64,000 bases of DNA from DATJIG01 sp050260515 (GTDB lineage: Bacteria > Pseudomonadota > Alphaproteobacteria > SMXQ01), in contig JBLNCI010000029.1 of assembly GCA_050260515.1 (NCBI GenBank), forward strand, positions 1-64,000, in the 5' to 3' direction. Position numbers and translations under genes: made by a program. Below the pieces are notes generated by a model that saw only the letters and a list, made by a program, of their open reading frames with translations, searched no databases and was not told the DNA's origin. How positions within the stretch are numbered: the first letter of the stretch is position 1; each line of letters opens with the position of its first letter. This document shows positions 1 to 9,333 of this stretch, piece by piece.

Positions 1-394
1 CACGTCGTCGTCAGCGGATCAGCGAAATCCGCTTTTTACCTTCCCCATAAGGGTCAGTAGGGTGCCACGCTGCCTTGAAAGCGTAGCCAAGCCTACCGAT
101 GCTGCCTCAGTCGCCGGATCGCGACGCTGTCGTTATCGGTACCTGAGAAGAAGTGCGTCGCGACCCGAAGGGGAAGCGCCGTTGCCTCTCAACTCACTCA
201 TCCACCGCGCCGGTGTCCCGGTTGTCGGGGGCCTCTCGCGGTTTCCTCGCTCGAACGGGAGCGCTATTGCGCAATAGCTCCCCTCGCTTGTCGCGATGCG
301 GTCAATCTGCGCGCACGTAAAAAGCGGCACAAGGGGGCTGTGGAAAGTCTGGGCCGGTTCGCGCGAGCGCTGTGGAAAGTCGCTGTATTCCGCT
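1..394. other. Non-coding leader region, no gene recognised
   Basis: No reading frame here has a credible start, ribosome site and family resemblance, and I could not match the sequence to tRNA, tmRNA, SRP RNA or RNase P RNA. It contains a hairpin at 257-282 and two copies of a 13-bp direct repeat (GCTGTGGAAAGTC) at 337-349 and 369-381. It could be the far end of an intergenic region whose neighbouring gene lies outside the window. Confidence 0.4.
257..282. repeat. Inverted repeat / hairpin
   Basis: CTATTGC (264-270) is followed immediately by its reverse complement GCAATAG (271-277). The flanks GGGAG (257-261) and CTCCC (278-282) extend the pairing after a two-base bulge. There is no T-run, so this is not an obvious terminator. 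Its role is unknown. Confidence 0.5.
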
Positions 395-480
395 CGTCAT
401 ACCCGCGAAAGCGGGTATCCAGAGCCGCTGAACTCTGAATCGGAGCGTCGCCCTGGACCCCCGCTTTCGCGGGGGTGACG
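395..480. repeat. REP/BIME-like palindromic repeat
   Basis: The element begins CGTCATACCCGCG and ends CGCGGGGGTGACG. It contains two hairpins: ACCCGCGAAAGCGGGT near the left end and CCCCCGCTTTCGCGGGGG near the right end. The outer ends CGTCA and TGACG are complementary. This two-hairpin form is typical of dispersed extragenic palindromes in alphaproteobacteria. Only one copy is present in the window, so dispersal is inferred from the form. Confidence 0.6.
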
Positions 481-566
481 AAAGGGAAAACACGTGGATG
501 CCCGCCCCCCGCGCAACGCGCGGCTCGCGGTTCAAGAATCGGGCGGCTGCGACTCGCCCTCGAAGG

Positions 567-596
567 AAAAAGGCCCGGCACTAAGGCCGGGCCTTT
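567..596 (-). terminator. Rho-independent terminator of the first lipoprotein gene
   Basis: A 9-bp GC stem (571-579 pairing with 586-594) has a 6-base loop and is followed on the minus strand by five T residues. It lies 23 bases past the stop codon of the minus-strand lipoprotein gene. Confidence 0.85.
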
Positions 597-618
597 CAAC
601 GCAGCGACGTGACGCCGC

Positions 619-1230
619 TTACGGCAACTGCACGAAGCGCGCGAGGTGCTCGCGGATCGCCGCCTCGAGCCGCGCGTCCATGTCGTTCATCACCTGCTCG
701 GTGAGGTCGAACAGCACCTTGTCGCGCTCGGCGGGCGGCGTGCCCTCGGCGACGGTGCGCGAGCGCTCGGCGTTGGTACGCACGAACCCGACCTGCTGGC
801 CGCGCTCGTCGCTGACGACGATCTCGGCGGCGACCGTCGCGGTGTAGCGATCCGACTGCTGGCGCGTGAGGCTGCCGCGGATCCCGCCCTCGATCGGCAG
901 CGGCGTGTCGACGATGCGCCCGTCGGTCACCGTCATGCGCACCTTGTAGGGACCGCCGCCCGCCTTCAGGCGATCGCGACCCCACTGCATCATCGCCGCC
1001 GCGGGCTGCACCGGGGCGAGATGATCGATGTTGGGCTCCTTCATCGGCGGGATGTAGGTCTGCACGACCTCGACGTTCGACGCGTTGAACACCATCGCCC
1101 CCTTGTGGGCGTAGGTCAGCGCCGGAAAGGTCTGCTTGGTCGGCGGCATCGCGCAGCCGGCGACGGCGGCCGCCGCGACGGCGGCGATCAATGCGGGACG
1201 GGTGTTGCTGAGGATACGAGAGAGGAGCAT
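619..1230 (-). CDS. Predicted outer-membrane or periplasmic lipoprotein, function unknown
   Basis: The product is 203 residues. The N terminus has a short basic stretch, a hydrophobic segment (about residues 12-24) and a lipobox VAGC, so the mature protein should begin with a lipidated Cys at position 26. The start was set at the ATG at 1230, preceded by AGGTTCGCC; frames extending further upstream give no signal peptide. The body is about 175 residues, mixed alpha/beta, with no catalytic motif I recognise. It is transcribed alone after hslO and ends at a strong terminator. An export-associated lipoprotein is sure; its role is not. Confidence 0.8.
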   Translation of the reverse strand: MLLSRILSNTRPALIAAVAAAAVAGCAMPPTKQTFPALTYAHKGAMVFNASNVEVVQTYIPPMKEPNIDHLAPVQPAAAMMQWGRDRLKAGGGPYKVRMTVTDGRIVDTPLPIEGGIRGSLTRQQSDRYTATVAAEIVVSDERGQQVGFVRTNAERSRTVAEGTPPAERDKVLFDLTEQVMNDMDARLEAAIREHLARFVQLP

Positions 1231-1405
1231 GGCGAACCTCGTTTTCCTGCCCTTGCGATGGGCCTTGTGAGCGAGCGCGACCGTGAAGCGGGATCGCGGC
1301 GAAAAGAGGGCAAGGCTTCCGCCGCCGCGGAGATAACACCGCCCGGGCGCCGGCGTTGCCGGCTGTCCGCCGCGCGCGGCGCGATCGGCGGGATGTCCCG
1401 GCCGT

Positions 1406-2359
1406 TCAGCGCCCGGCCCGGCCGTCGCCGCGCTGCGCGGTCGGCGCGTAGACGTGGTCGAGCGCACCCTCGTCGAAACGGTACATCCGGCGGCAGAACT
1501 CGCACACCACCTCGACCGCGCCGTCCTTCTTGAGCGACTCGATCTCAACGCGCGGGAACGAGCGCAGCATGGTGACGACGCGCTCCTCCGAGCAGCGGCA
1601 GCGGTCGTGCAGCTCCTTCTCCTTCGCCGGGTACAGCCGCACGCCCTTCTCGTGGAACAGCCGGAACAGAAGATCGTTCGGCGCGAGCTTGTAGTCGGCA
1701 AGCTCGGCGCTGGTGACGGTCGCCATCAGCGACAGCGCCTCGCGCCAGCGATCGTCGGCCGCCTCCCGGCCGCCGCCGGAGGGCAGTCGCTGCAGGAACA
1801 GCGCCGCCGCGCGCCAGCCGTCCGCCGGATGATCGACCGCGACCTTGATCGCGGTCTCGACCTGCTCCGACTGGCGGAAGTAGTGGTGCACGCAGTCGGC
1901 GAGGGTCGAGCCTTCCAGCGCGACGATGCCCTGGTAGCGTTCGGTGTGCGAGCCCTGGTCGACGGTGAACGCGAGGTGACCGGCGCCGAGCCATGTCGGC
2001 ACCGACTGGCCCTCCGGCCGCACCGGCGCGTCAGCCGGAACGCGTTCGGGATCGAACTGCGCGTAGCCGCGGAGATCGCCATCGCTGGTCACGTCGGCGA
2101 CGACGAACGACACCGGACCGTTGCCCTTGGTCTGGAGCGTGAAGATGCCGTCGTACTTGAGGGCGCCGGCGAGGCCGACCGAGAGCGCCAGCGTCTCGCC
2201 GAGCAGAGCCGCGATCGGCGCGGGGTAGTCGTGACGCGACAGGATCGCGTCGGCGGCCGGGCCGAGCCGCACCAGCCGTCCCGACACCGCCGCTCCCTCG
2301 AGGTGAAACGGGAGCACGAAGTCGGCCCGGACGGGCGACTTTGAAGAAGGGCCGGTCAC
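1406..2359 (-). CDS. hslO: Hsp33 redox-regulated holdase chaperone
   Basis: This cytoplasmic chaperone is activated by oxidation plus unfolding and holds denatured proteins. The 317-residue product matches the family: an N-terminal domain, then the C-terminal zinc switch with CRC (residues near 250) and CEFC about 30 residues later, giving the four zinc-binding cysteines. The GTG start at 2359 lies 6 bases after the argF stop, so it is the third gene of the argD-argF-hslO operon, an arrangement widespread in alphaproteobacteria. The C terminus ends in a short basic tail. Confidence 0.95.
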   Translation of the reverse strand: MTGPSSKSPVRADFVLPFHLEGAAVSGRLVRLGPAADAILSRHDYPAPIAALLGETLALSVGLAGALKYDGIFTLQTKGNGPVSFVVADVTSDGDLRGYAQFDPERVPADAPVRPEGQSVPTWLGAGHLAFTVDQGSHTERYQGIVALEGSTLADCVHHYFRQSEQVETAIKVAVDHPADGWRAAALFLQRLPSGGGREAADDRWREALSLMATVTSAELADYKLAPNDLLFRLFHEKGVRLYPAKEKELHDRCRCSEERVVTMLRSFPRVEIESLKKDGAVEVVCEFCRRMYRFDEGALDHVYAPTAQRGDGRAGR

Positions 2360-2365
2360 TCGGCC

Positions 2366-3397
2366 CTAACCCATGCAGTAGCGGAGGATCGCCTTCTGGG
2401 CGTGGAGCCGGTTCTCGGCTTCGTCCCACACCGCGGAACGCGGGCCGTCGATCACGCCGGCGGAAACTTCCCGCTCGCGGCATGCCGGCAGGCAGTGCTG
2501 GAAGATGGCGTCCGGGCGCGCGAGGCCCATCAGCTTCTCGTCGACCCGGTACGGCGTCAGCAGCTTGAGCTTCTCGTCGCGCGCGAGCGCGTCGGGCGCG
2601 CCGGAACCCATCGAGAACCAGGTGTCGGTCACGACGCAGTCGACGCCGCGCACCGCCGCCGCCGGATCCTCGGTCAGCGTGACGCGCGCGCCCTCGCGCT
2701 TCGCCCACGCCATCGTCTCGGCCGGCGGGGCGAGCGGCGCGGGAGCGGCGATCCTGAGCTCGAAATCGAAGCGCGCCGCGGCGTGAATCCACGACTCGCA
2801 CACGTTGTTGCCGTCGCCGACCCAGGCGACGCTGCGGCCCTTGATGGGCCCGAGCCACTCCTCGAACGTGAGGATGTCCGCCATGAGCTGGCAGGGATGG
2901 CTGCGATCGGTGAGGCCGTTGATGACAGGCACCGTCGCATGCTGCGCCATCTCGATGAGGCTTTTCTCGGTCAAAGTCCGCAGCATGATGCCGTCGACGT
3001 AGCGCGACAGCACCCGCGCGGTGTCGGCGATCGTCTCGCCCCGGCCGAGCTGGGAATCGTCGCGGCCGAGGATCGTCACCTCGCCGCCGAGCGTGCGCAT
3101 CGCCACCTCGAACGAGATGCGCGTGCGCGTCGACGGCTTCTCGAAGATGAGCGCGAGAGTCTTGCCGGTCAGCGGCTTGGCGACGCCGCCCGGGAACCGT
3201 CCCGCCTTCTCGGCGGCGGCCTCGTCGAGCAGCCGCCGCAGCGTCGCGGCGTCGAAGTCCTTGAGGTCGAGGAAGTGGCGCGGCTTCGCCGGCGCGGTCG
3301 AGGTCTTGAGCGCCGCCGACTTGGTCGCGACCGTGCGCGCGGCGGCGCGCTTTTCGCTGCGCGGCTGCGGACCGGTGCCCTGTCCCTTGACGGCCAT
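2366..3397 (-). CDS. argF: Ornithine carbamoyltransferase
   Basis: The enzyme makes citrulline from ornithine and carbamoyl phosphate in arginine biosynthesis. Family motifs are present: STRTR (carbamoyl-phosphate site), HPCQ, and HCLP near the C terminus (ornithine site). With the ATG at 3397 the product is 343 residues, about 35 longer than usual, because of a Lys/Ala/Arg-rich leader before the conserved FLDL motif. The ATG is preceded by GGAGGG at a 6-base spacing, inside the end of argD, and it lies 2 bases after the argD stop. The leader is therefore probably translated, although an internal start cannot be excluded. Confidence 0.95.
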   Translation of the reverse strand: MAVKGQGTGPQPRSEKRAAARTVATKSAALKTSTAPAKPRHFLDLKDFDAATLRRLLDEAAAEKAGRFPGGVAKPLTGKTLALIFEKPSTRTRISFEVAMRTLGGEVTILGRDDSQLGRGETIADTARVLSRYVDGIMLRTLTEKSLIEMAQHATVPVINGLTDRSHPCQLMADILTFEEWLGPIKGRSVAWVGDGNNVCESWIHAAARFDFELRIAAPAPLAPPAETMAWAKREGARVTLTEDPAAAVRGVDCVVTDTWFSMGSGAPDALARDEKLKLLTPYRVDEKLMGLARPDAIFQHCLPACREREVSAGVIDGPRSAVWDEAENRLHAQKAILRYCMG

Positions 3398-3399
3398 GA

Positions 3400-4575
3400 T
3401 CAGCCCTCCAGTTCGGCGCAGGCGCGATCGAGGATCGCGCACGCCTCGTCGATGTGGCTGTCGTCGATGATCAGCGGCGGCAGGATGCGGACGACGTTGT
3501 CGCCGGCGGTCACCGCCAGCAGGCCGTTGGCCCGCAGCTTCGCCAGCACCTCGACGTTCGAGGCGACGCACTCGATGCCGAGCATCAGCCCGGCGCCGCG
3601 CACGCCCTTCACGACCGTCGGGTGCGTCTTCGCGACGGCGTCGAGCTTCGACGTCAGCTTCTTCGCGACCGCGTCGACCCGGCTCATGAAGCCGTCGGCC
3701 AGCATCACGTCGAGCACCGCGTTGCCGGCGGCCATCGCCAGCGGATTGCCGCCGAAGGTCGAGCCGTGGGTGCCGGGAGTCATCACCTTGCCGACGCGTT
3801 CCGTCGCGAGGCACGCGCCAACCGGAAAGCCGCCGCCGATGCCCTTGGCGATCGCCATGACGTCGGGGGTGACACCGGCCCATTCGTGGGCGAACAGCTT
3901 GCCGGTGCGGCCCATCCCGCACTGCACCTCGTCGAACATGAGCAGCAGCCCGTACTCGTCGGCGACCTCGCGCAGACCGCGCAGGAAGTCGGCATCGGCG
4001 GCGCGGATGCCGCCCTCGCCCTGCACCGGCTCGATCAGGATCGCCGCGGTCCTGTCGCTGACCGCGTTCCGCACCTCGTTGAGGTTGCCGAACGGCACGT
4101 GATCGAACCCGTCGACGACGGGATCGAAGCCCTTGAGATGCTTCTCCTGGCCACCGGCGGCGATCGTCGCCAGCGTCCGGCCGTGGAAGGCGTTGGTGAA
4201 GGCGATGACGCGGTAGCGCTGCGGATTGCCGGTCTCGTCGTGGTAGCGCCGCACCATCTTGAGGCCGCACTCGACCGCCTCGGCGCCCGAGTTGCAGAAG
4301 AACACCGTGTCGGCGAACGTCGCGTCGACCAGCCGCTGGGCGAGCCGCTCCTGCTCGGGAATCTTGTACAGATTCGACAGATGCCAGATGCCGCGGTCGA
4401 GCTGCGCCGTCAGCGCCTTGGTCAGGTGCGGATGGCCGTGGCCGAGCGACGTCACGGCGATGCCGGACGCGAAATCGAGATAGCGCCGCCCGTCGGCGGC
4501 GAAAAGATAGGCCCCTTCCCCACGCTCGAACGCGAAGTCCGCCCGGGCATAGGTGGGAAGCACCGCAGGAATCAC
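3400..4575 (-). CDS. argD: Acetylornithine aminotransferase
   Basis: This PLP-dependent class III aminotransferase converts N-acetylglutamate semialdehyde to N-acetylornithine and may also act on succinyldiaminopimelate. The 391-residue product carries the N-terminal GIAVTSLGHGHP region, the GAEA motif, the D of MFDEVQCG and the lysine of AIAKGIGGG that binds PLP. I place the start at GTG 4575 because GGAGG sits 5 bases upstream; an in-frame ATG at 4638 would add 21 residues without homology. It is the first gene of the argD-argF-hslO operon. Confidence 0.93.
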   Translation of the reverse strand: MIPAVLPTYARADFAFERGEGAYLFAADGRRYLDFASGIAVTSLGHGHPHLTKALTAQLDRGIWHLSNLYKIPEQERLAQRLVDATFADTVFFCNSGAEAVECGLKMVRRYHDETGNPQRYRVIAFTNAFHGRTLATIAAGGQEKHLKGFDPVVDGFDHVPFGNLNEVRNAVSDRTAAILIEPVQGEGGIRAADADFLRGLREVADEYGLLLMFDEVQCGMGRTGKLFAHEWAGVTPDVMAIAKGIGGGFPVGACLATERVGKVMTPGTHGSTFGGNPLAMAAGNAVLDVMLADGFMSRVDAVAKKLTSKLDAVAKTHPTVVKGVRGAGLMLGIECVASNVEVLAKLRANGLLAVTAGDNVVRILPPLIIDDSHIDEACAILDRACAELEG

Positions 4576-4868
4576 AAAAGCCTCCTTACCGCCATTGACG
4601 GAAACCCCGGCAACGGCCGGCAGGGCGGTGGGTATCAAGGAAGGGGCGGAGTATCGGGGCTCGGGCGGGCCGTGTCAATGCGGCCGGAGCGACCGGTCTT
4701 TCCGAAAGATGACGCCAATTCAGGATGTTGGCGCGCTTGTCGCCGCCCGGTCAGGTCGAATACGTCCTGGACGCAACCTTCGATGTCTCGTCGCCAAGCC
4801 TGTATGGTTGCCGGGCTCGTCACAGAGCCAACACGAAATAAAAGCTCAATCCTGGGTGGGGAAACGTC

Positions 4869-5468
4869 ATGCGAATCATGAAAGTCTCGGCGCGGGCACT
4901 GGCGCGGGCACTAGTGTGCCTCGCCGTTCCATTGCTGGCGGGGTGCGCCACGCCGTCCTTCGAAAAGGGCGTAACGCGGGATCAGGTCCCGGTGGAGGCG
5001 CCGATGGTTTTTGCCGGCGCACAGGTTTCCGTCATCGACTGGGTCGGCACCATCGACGACAAGGAGAAGCGCGCGGGGGAGGTCAAGGCCATCGCCGATG
5101 ACATGATCCGGTTCGTGCTGACGGGGGCCGGGTTCAAGCTGGTCTGCACCCCGCCGGCAGAAGGCCGCTACACCGTGCTCGACGTCAAAGTCGAATACAA
5201 GGCGTACGAACCTCTGGTCGGCGGATGGGTCAGCACTGTCGGCGAGTTGCGCGAGAACGACCGAGTGTTAATGCGGCCGCAGTACTTCAGCCAGATGACC
5301 TTCCTACTGCCGAGCTACGCGGTGAAGGGCAACGCGATGGTGTTCGCCTCCCTAATCCGGGAAGACTTGCAGTTGCGCTTCAGGGAGCCGACCCCGGAGC
5401 AGACCGCGGCACGCCCGGTCTGCGACCGCGTCGCACGGCCCGCGCAGGAAGCCCGGCGGACGCACTGA
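4869..5468 (+). CDS. Predicted lipoprotein, function unknown
   Basis: The product is 199 residues with a signal peptide and lipobox LLAGC (Cys near 25). The mature domain (residues 30-180) has alternating strands and resembles general envelope lipoproteins; I recognise no enzymatic motif. GGTGGGG lies upstream of the ATG. It is divergent from argD across a 293-base intergenic region (4576-4868) where I see no other gene, and convergent with the ABC-2 permease gene. Confidence 0.8.
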   Translation: MRIMKVSARALARALVCLAVPLLAGCATPSFEKGVTRDQVPVEAPMVFAGAQVSVIDWVGTIDDKEKRAGEVKAIADDMIRFVLTGAGFKLVCTPPAEGRYTVLDVKVEYKAYEPLVGGWVSTVGELRENDRVLMRPQYFSQMTFLLPSYAVKGNAMVFASLIREDLQLRFREPTPEQTAARPVCDRVARPAQEARRTH

Positions 5469-5476
5469 TGTGACAC

Positions 5477-6355
5477 TCACGCCTTGAGCCGGTAGCCGGT
5501 CTTCAGCATCCAGCGGCACAGCAGCCACATGGCGACGTTGCCCACCGCCATGACGACGACACCGACCGCGAGCGAGCCCTCGGCGTGGCCGATGAAGGCG
5601 TAGCGGAAGCCGTCGATCATGTAGAAGAACGGGTCGATATGGGCGAGCGACTGCCACGGCTGCGGCAGCGCCGTCACCGAATAGAAGGTGCCCGACAGGA
5701 ACGACAGCGGCGTGATGATGAAGTTCGACACCACCGCCATCTGCTCGTGCTTCTGCGCCCAGATGCCGCCGGCGATGCCGAGCAGCGACAGCAGCAGCGA
5801 CGCGGCGACCGCGTGGTAGAGCGCGAGCGGCCAGTGCTCGACTGAGACGTGGACGAACGGAAGCATGACGAGGCCGACGCCGAGGCCGACGCACAGCCCG
5901 CGGGTCAGGCCGCCGACGGCGTAGCCTGCGCACAGCTCGCTCGGCGACAGCGGCGCCATCAGCACGTCGACGATGTTGCCCTGCATCTTCGCCGACACGA
6001 TCGACGAGGAGGTGTTGGCGAACGCGTTCTGGACCATCGCCATCATGATCAGGCCCGGCGCGAGGAAGCTCGAGAACGGCACGTCGCCGACCGTGCGCGC
6101 GCTGCGCCCGAGTGCCAGCGTGAAGATCGCGAGGTACAGCATCGTCGTGACCATCGGCGCCGCCACGGTCTGGACGCCGACGGCGATGAAGCGCCGCACT
6201 TCCTTGACGATCAGCGCCCGCAGCCCCCGCCAGTTGACGCGGCCCAGGCGGCGGACGCGGAACGGAGCCGGTTCGCCGCGGGCGGCGGCGGGCGCCGGCG
6301 CCGCCGGCACGGCATTGCGCGCGGGATGCGACAGGGGATCGAGCTTGGTGGCCAT
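5477..6355 (-). CDS. ABC-2 type transporter permease
   Basis: The 292-residue integral membrane protein has about six hydrophobic segments and the ABC-2/NodJ-type sequence SSSIVSAKMQGN followed by APLSPSE, typical of drug, polysaccharide or lipid exporters. The N-terminal 40 residues are Ala/Pro-rich and cytoplasmic. No ATPase gene is adjacent, so its partner must be encoded elsewhere. It is convergent with the lipoprotein gene (8-base gap) and divergent from recX. The substrate cannot be read from sequence. Confidence 0.85.
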   Translation of the reverse strand: MATKLDPLSHPARNAVPAAPAPAAARGEPAPFRVRRLGRVNWRGLRALIVKEVRRFIAVGVQTVAAPMVTTMLYLAIFTLALGRSARTVGDVPFSSFLAPGLIMMAMVQNAFANTSSSIVSAKMQGNIVDVLMAPLSPSELCAGYAVGGLTRGLCVGLGVGLVMLPFVHVSVEHWPLALYHAVAASLLLSLLGIAGGIWAQKHEQMAVVSNFIITPLSFLSGTFYSVTALPQPWQSLAHIDPFFYMIDGFRYAFIGHAEGSLAVGVVVMAVGNVAMWLLCRWMLKTGYRLKA

Positions 6356-6488
6356 GGCTCATGGATTATAGGACGCCCGCGCCCCACGCAAGGTGAGCCG
6401 CATGCGGCGACGCGACACGACACCGCGGCTTGGCTTAAGCTCCGGTCGTGACTGGGGCGAAGACATCCATAAGAGCGCGGGACACGCC

Positions 6489-7094
6489 ATGAAAGCGCCC
6501 GCGCGGGACGCAAGAGCGCCGTCGCAGGCCCGGCGCGGGGCCCGCCCGCCGCGGCCGCCGACGCCGGCGCGGCTGGAACGATCCGCGCTGCACCACCTCG
6601 GCCGCTTCGCCGCGACGCGGACCGAGCTCACGCGCGTGCTCAACCGCCGGACGATGCGGGCGATCCGCGCCGGACTGATCGACCGCGAGGAAGCGGCGCG
6701 GATGGTCGAGGCGACCGTCGCCAAGGTCGCCGCAGCCGGCTACCTCGACGACGCGGCGGTGGCCCGCGCCAAGGCCGGATCGATGCGCCGCGCCGGTCGC
6801 TCGAAGCGCGCCATCCAGCAGAAGCTCGGGACCAAGGGCATCGCCCGCGACGCCGCCGAGGCGGCGCTCGCGGCCGCCGACGCCGACGACGACAACGCCG
6901 AGCTCCGCGCCGCGGCGACCCTCGCCTGCCGCCGCAAGCTCGGCCCCTATCGCACCGGCAAACGCGACGAGGCGACGATGAAGCGCGATCTCGCGGCGCT
7001 GGCGCGGGGCGGGTTCTCCTATGCCGTCGCGCGCACGGTCGCCGCGGCGTGCTCGCCGGAAACGCTGGCGGCGCTGCTCGGCGACCTCGACTGA
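6489..7094 (+). CDS. recX: RecX-family regulatory protein
   Basis: RecX proteins bind RecA filaments and limit strand exchange. The 201-residue product has the helical RecX repeats: a GYLDDAAVARAKAGS segment, followed by RSKRAIQQKLGTKGI and a third helical set ending GFSYAVARTV. I chose the ATG at 6489; the frame is open upstream to 6393, but the extra residues are low-complexity and unlike the family. No recA is nearby. The gene is convergent with the MscS gene, with a 7-base gap. Confidence 0.85.
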   Translation: MKAPARDARAPSQARRGARPPRPPTPARLERSALHHLGRFAATRTELTRVLNRRTMRAIRAGLIDREEAARMVEATVAKVAAAGYLDDAAVARAKAGSMRRAGRSKRAIQQKLGTKGIARDAAEAALAAADADDDNAELRAAATLACRRKLGPYRTGKRDEATMKRDLAALARGGFSYAVARTVAAACSPETLAALLGDLD

Positions 7095-7101
7095 CGGCGC
7101 G

Positions 7102-9333
7102 CTAGGACGCGGGCTTCGCCTCGCCCTCGCGCGGCTCGCGCGACTCCTTGCGATCCTCGCCGCCGCGATCGGTCAGCCCCTGGATGGTGACGACGACGCG
7201 GCCGCTCGGCATCTCGACCCCGAGCTCGTCGAACTTGTGCTTGAGGGCGAGGTTGTAGGCGCGGCCGACGTCCCACTGCTTGGCCGGCAAGGTCGAGATC
7301 TGCGCCGAGATCGCGACGCCCGAGCCCTTCACCTTGTCGACGCCGATTATCGAGAACGGCTCGATGATGAAGGGCTGCCACTTCGGGTCGTTCGAGATCT
7401 CGGCGCCAACCTCCGACATCGCCGCCATCACGCGGTCGACGTCCTCGCGGTAGGCGACCTCGACCTCGAACGCCGCCTTGGCGAAATCGCGGGTCATGTT
7501 CTTGACCGTCTTCACCTCGCTGAACGGGATCGTGTGCACCGTCCCGTTGCCGTCGCGCAGACGGATGGTCCGGATGCTGATGCTCTCGACGGCGCCGGCA
7601 TGGCCGTCGCCGAGATCGACCACGTCGCCGACCGAGATCGTGTCCTCGATCAGCATGAACACGCCGTTGATGACGTCCTGCACCAGCTTCTGCGACCCGA
7701 AGCCGATCGCGAGGCCGATGACGCCGGCGCCGGCCAGGAGCGGCGTGATATTGACGCCGACCTGGGTCAGCAGCACGAGGCCGGTGAGCACCGCCATGAC
7801 GATGAAGGCGGTGGTGCGGAACAGCGGCAGCAGCGTGCGCGCCCGCGCCCCGCCCGCGCCCCGCGCCGAAAGGCGCGCGGCGTAGCGCTCGAGCGCCATC
7901 GTGAACGATTCCCAGGCGACGAGGAAGATCAGCAGGACGATGCCGACGGCGACCAGCGTGCCGACGAAGTGGACGCCCGTTTGCGAGCTGAGCCACTGCA
8001 GCGACCGCACGCCCCAGAACTGCAGGATGAAGAGGAGCGCGATCACCCAGATCGCGAACCGCATCACCTCGCGGAAGATCGGGATGTAGCGGTTGGCGCG
8101 CGCCTCGAGCCCCGGGAAGCGATGGACCACGTCGGGCTGGAGACGGAACGCCGTGGCGACGATCCGCTTCATCGTGCCGACGACGATCGCGGCGATGATC
8201 AGCACGGCGATGGTTCCGGCCGAACCGCGGGCGACATATTCGAATCCGCCGCGCACGTCGAACAACCAGACTCCGAACAAGGCGACCAGATAGAGGATGA
8301 CGAGCACGTGCCAGACGTCGGCCAGCGCCTTGCGCACGCCGAGCAGCGCGGTCGAGCTCTCGTTGGCGATGAGGCGGGCGACTCCGACGCGGTTCTGGAG
8401 GACGATCACCACCAGCAGCAGCGCGACCACGCCGCCCACGACCTTGAACAGCCCGGTCCGCGCGGTGGCGGTGACGCCGAAGTAGAGCCCGGCCTCGGTG
8501 AGGAAGCCGCCGTACACCGCGACCACGGCGATGCGGCGCGTCCAGATGTAGATGTAATGCGCCGTCTCCTCGGTGATCGCCAGAAGACGCAGGTTGGGCG
8601 TTCCCGGCGCGACGACGATGCGGGCGAGGATCAGCAGTCCGCGCACCGTCACGTGGGCGTAGATCAGGAGATCGGCGGCGAGCCGCGCCCGCGACGGCGT
8701 CCCGAGCAGGCTCAGCGCCACGATCGCCGCGGCGACGAAGGCGGCGAGCGGCACCGCGTCGACCAACGCGCGGGCGATCAGCGCGACGACGCGGCCCACC
8801 ACCGACGCCGGCACCGTCGCCTCGAAGCGACGCTCGACGCCGAACAGGAGACGGACGACGATGAACTCGGCGATCAGGCCGATCGCGAGCGCGCCCGCGA
8901 CGCGGAGCATGGCATCGAACCGCGCCGCGCGGATCGCGGGGTCGCGGAACTGACGGAACTCGTCGGCGGCGAGTCCGGGGAGCTCGGTGAGCGACGACAC
9001 CAGCCGCAGCGCCCGCTCGCTCGCGTCGCGGACGCGATCGGAGAGCGTGACCACCAGCTTCTCCGCCTGCGCCTCCTCGGGCGAAGCGTGCTCCGGGGCT
9101 GCCGAGGCGCCGCCGCGGGCCTTGAGCGCGTCGATCAACGCCTGCCGGCGGGCATCGTCCTGGAGCACCGACAGCAGACAGTCGATGTCGTCGGACGTCT
9201 GCGGCTGCGGCTGCGACTGCGCCTGGGGCGACGGCGCCGGGGTCTGGGCGAAGAGCGTAGCCGGCCACGCGCCGACGGTCGCCGCGACCAACGAGATAAT
9301 GAGCAGACCCCGCGCCGCCGCTGTCCTCACCAC
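7102..9333 (-). CDS. Large MscS-family mechanosensitive ion channel
   Basis: This inner-membrane channel opens on osmotic downshock. From the GTG at 9333 the product is 743 residues: a signal peptide ending AQ near residue 30, a Gln/Pro-rich linker, a periplasmic or helical region, about eight to ten membrane segments, and the C-terminal MscS core with the pore-helix motif AIGFGSQKLVQDVINGVF and the following beta domain. GGAGG sits 5 bases before GTG 9333, so I prefer it to the in-frame GTG at 9363, which would bury the signal peptide. The extreme C terminus is charged and acidic/basic. A second large MscS gene lies at 54505. Confidence 0.9.
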   Translation of the reverse strand: MVRTAAARGLLIISLVAATVGAWPATLFAQTPAPSPQAQSQPQPQTSDDIDCLLSVLQDDARRQALIDALKARGGASAAPEHASPEEAQAEKLVVTLSDRVRDASERALRLVSSLTELPGLAADEFRQFRDPAIRAARFDAMLRVAGALAIGLIAEFIVVRLLFGVERRFEATVPASVVGRVVALIARALVDAVPLAAFVAAAIVALSLLGTPSRARLAADLLIYAHVTVRGLLILARIVVAPGTPNLRLLAITEETAHYIYIWTRRIAVVAVYGGFLTEAGLYFGVTATARTGLFKVVGGVVALLLVVIVLQNRVGVARLIANESSTALLGVRKALADVWHVLVILYLVALFGVWLFDVRGGFEYVARGSAGTIAVLIIAAIVVGTMKRIVATAFRLQPDVVHRFPGLEARANRYIPIFREVMRFAIWVIALLFILQFWGVRSLQWLSSQTGVHFVGTLVAVGIVLLIFLVAWESFTMALERYAARLSARGAGGARARTLLPLFRTTAFIVMAVLTGLVLLTQVGVNITPLLAGAGVIGLAIGFGSQKLVQDVINGVFMLIEDTISVGDVVDLGDGHAGAVESISIRTIRLRDGNGTVHTIPFSEVKTVKNMTRDFAKAAFEVEVAYREDVDRVMAAMSEVGAEISNDPKWQPFIIEPFSIIGVDKVKGSGVAISAQISTLPAKQWDVGRAYNLALKHKFDELGVEMPSGRVVVTIQGLTDRGGEDRKESREPREGEAKPAS

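Noticed and set aside
1..300. Possible structured RNA gene (tmRNA, SRP RNA or RNase P RNA)
   Set aside because: I could not match any conserved core or the tRNA-like end; the single small hairpin is not enough.
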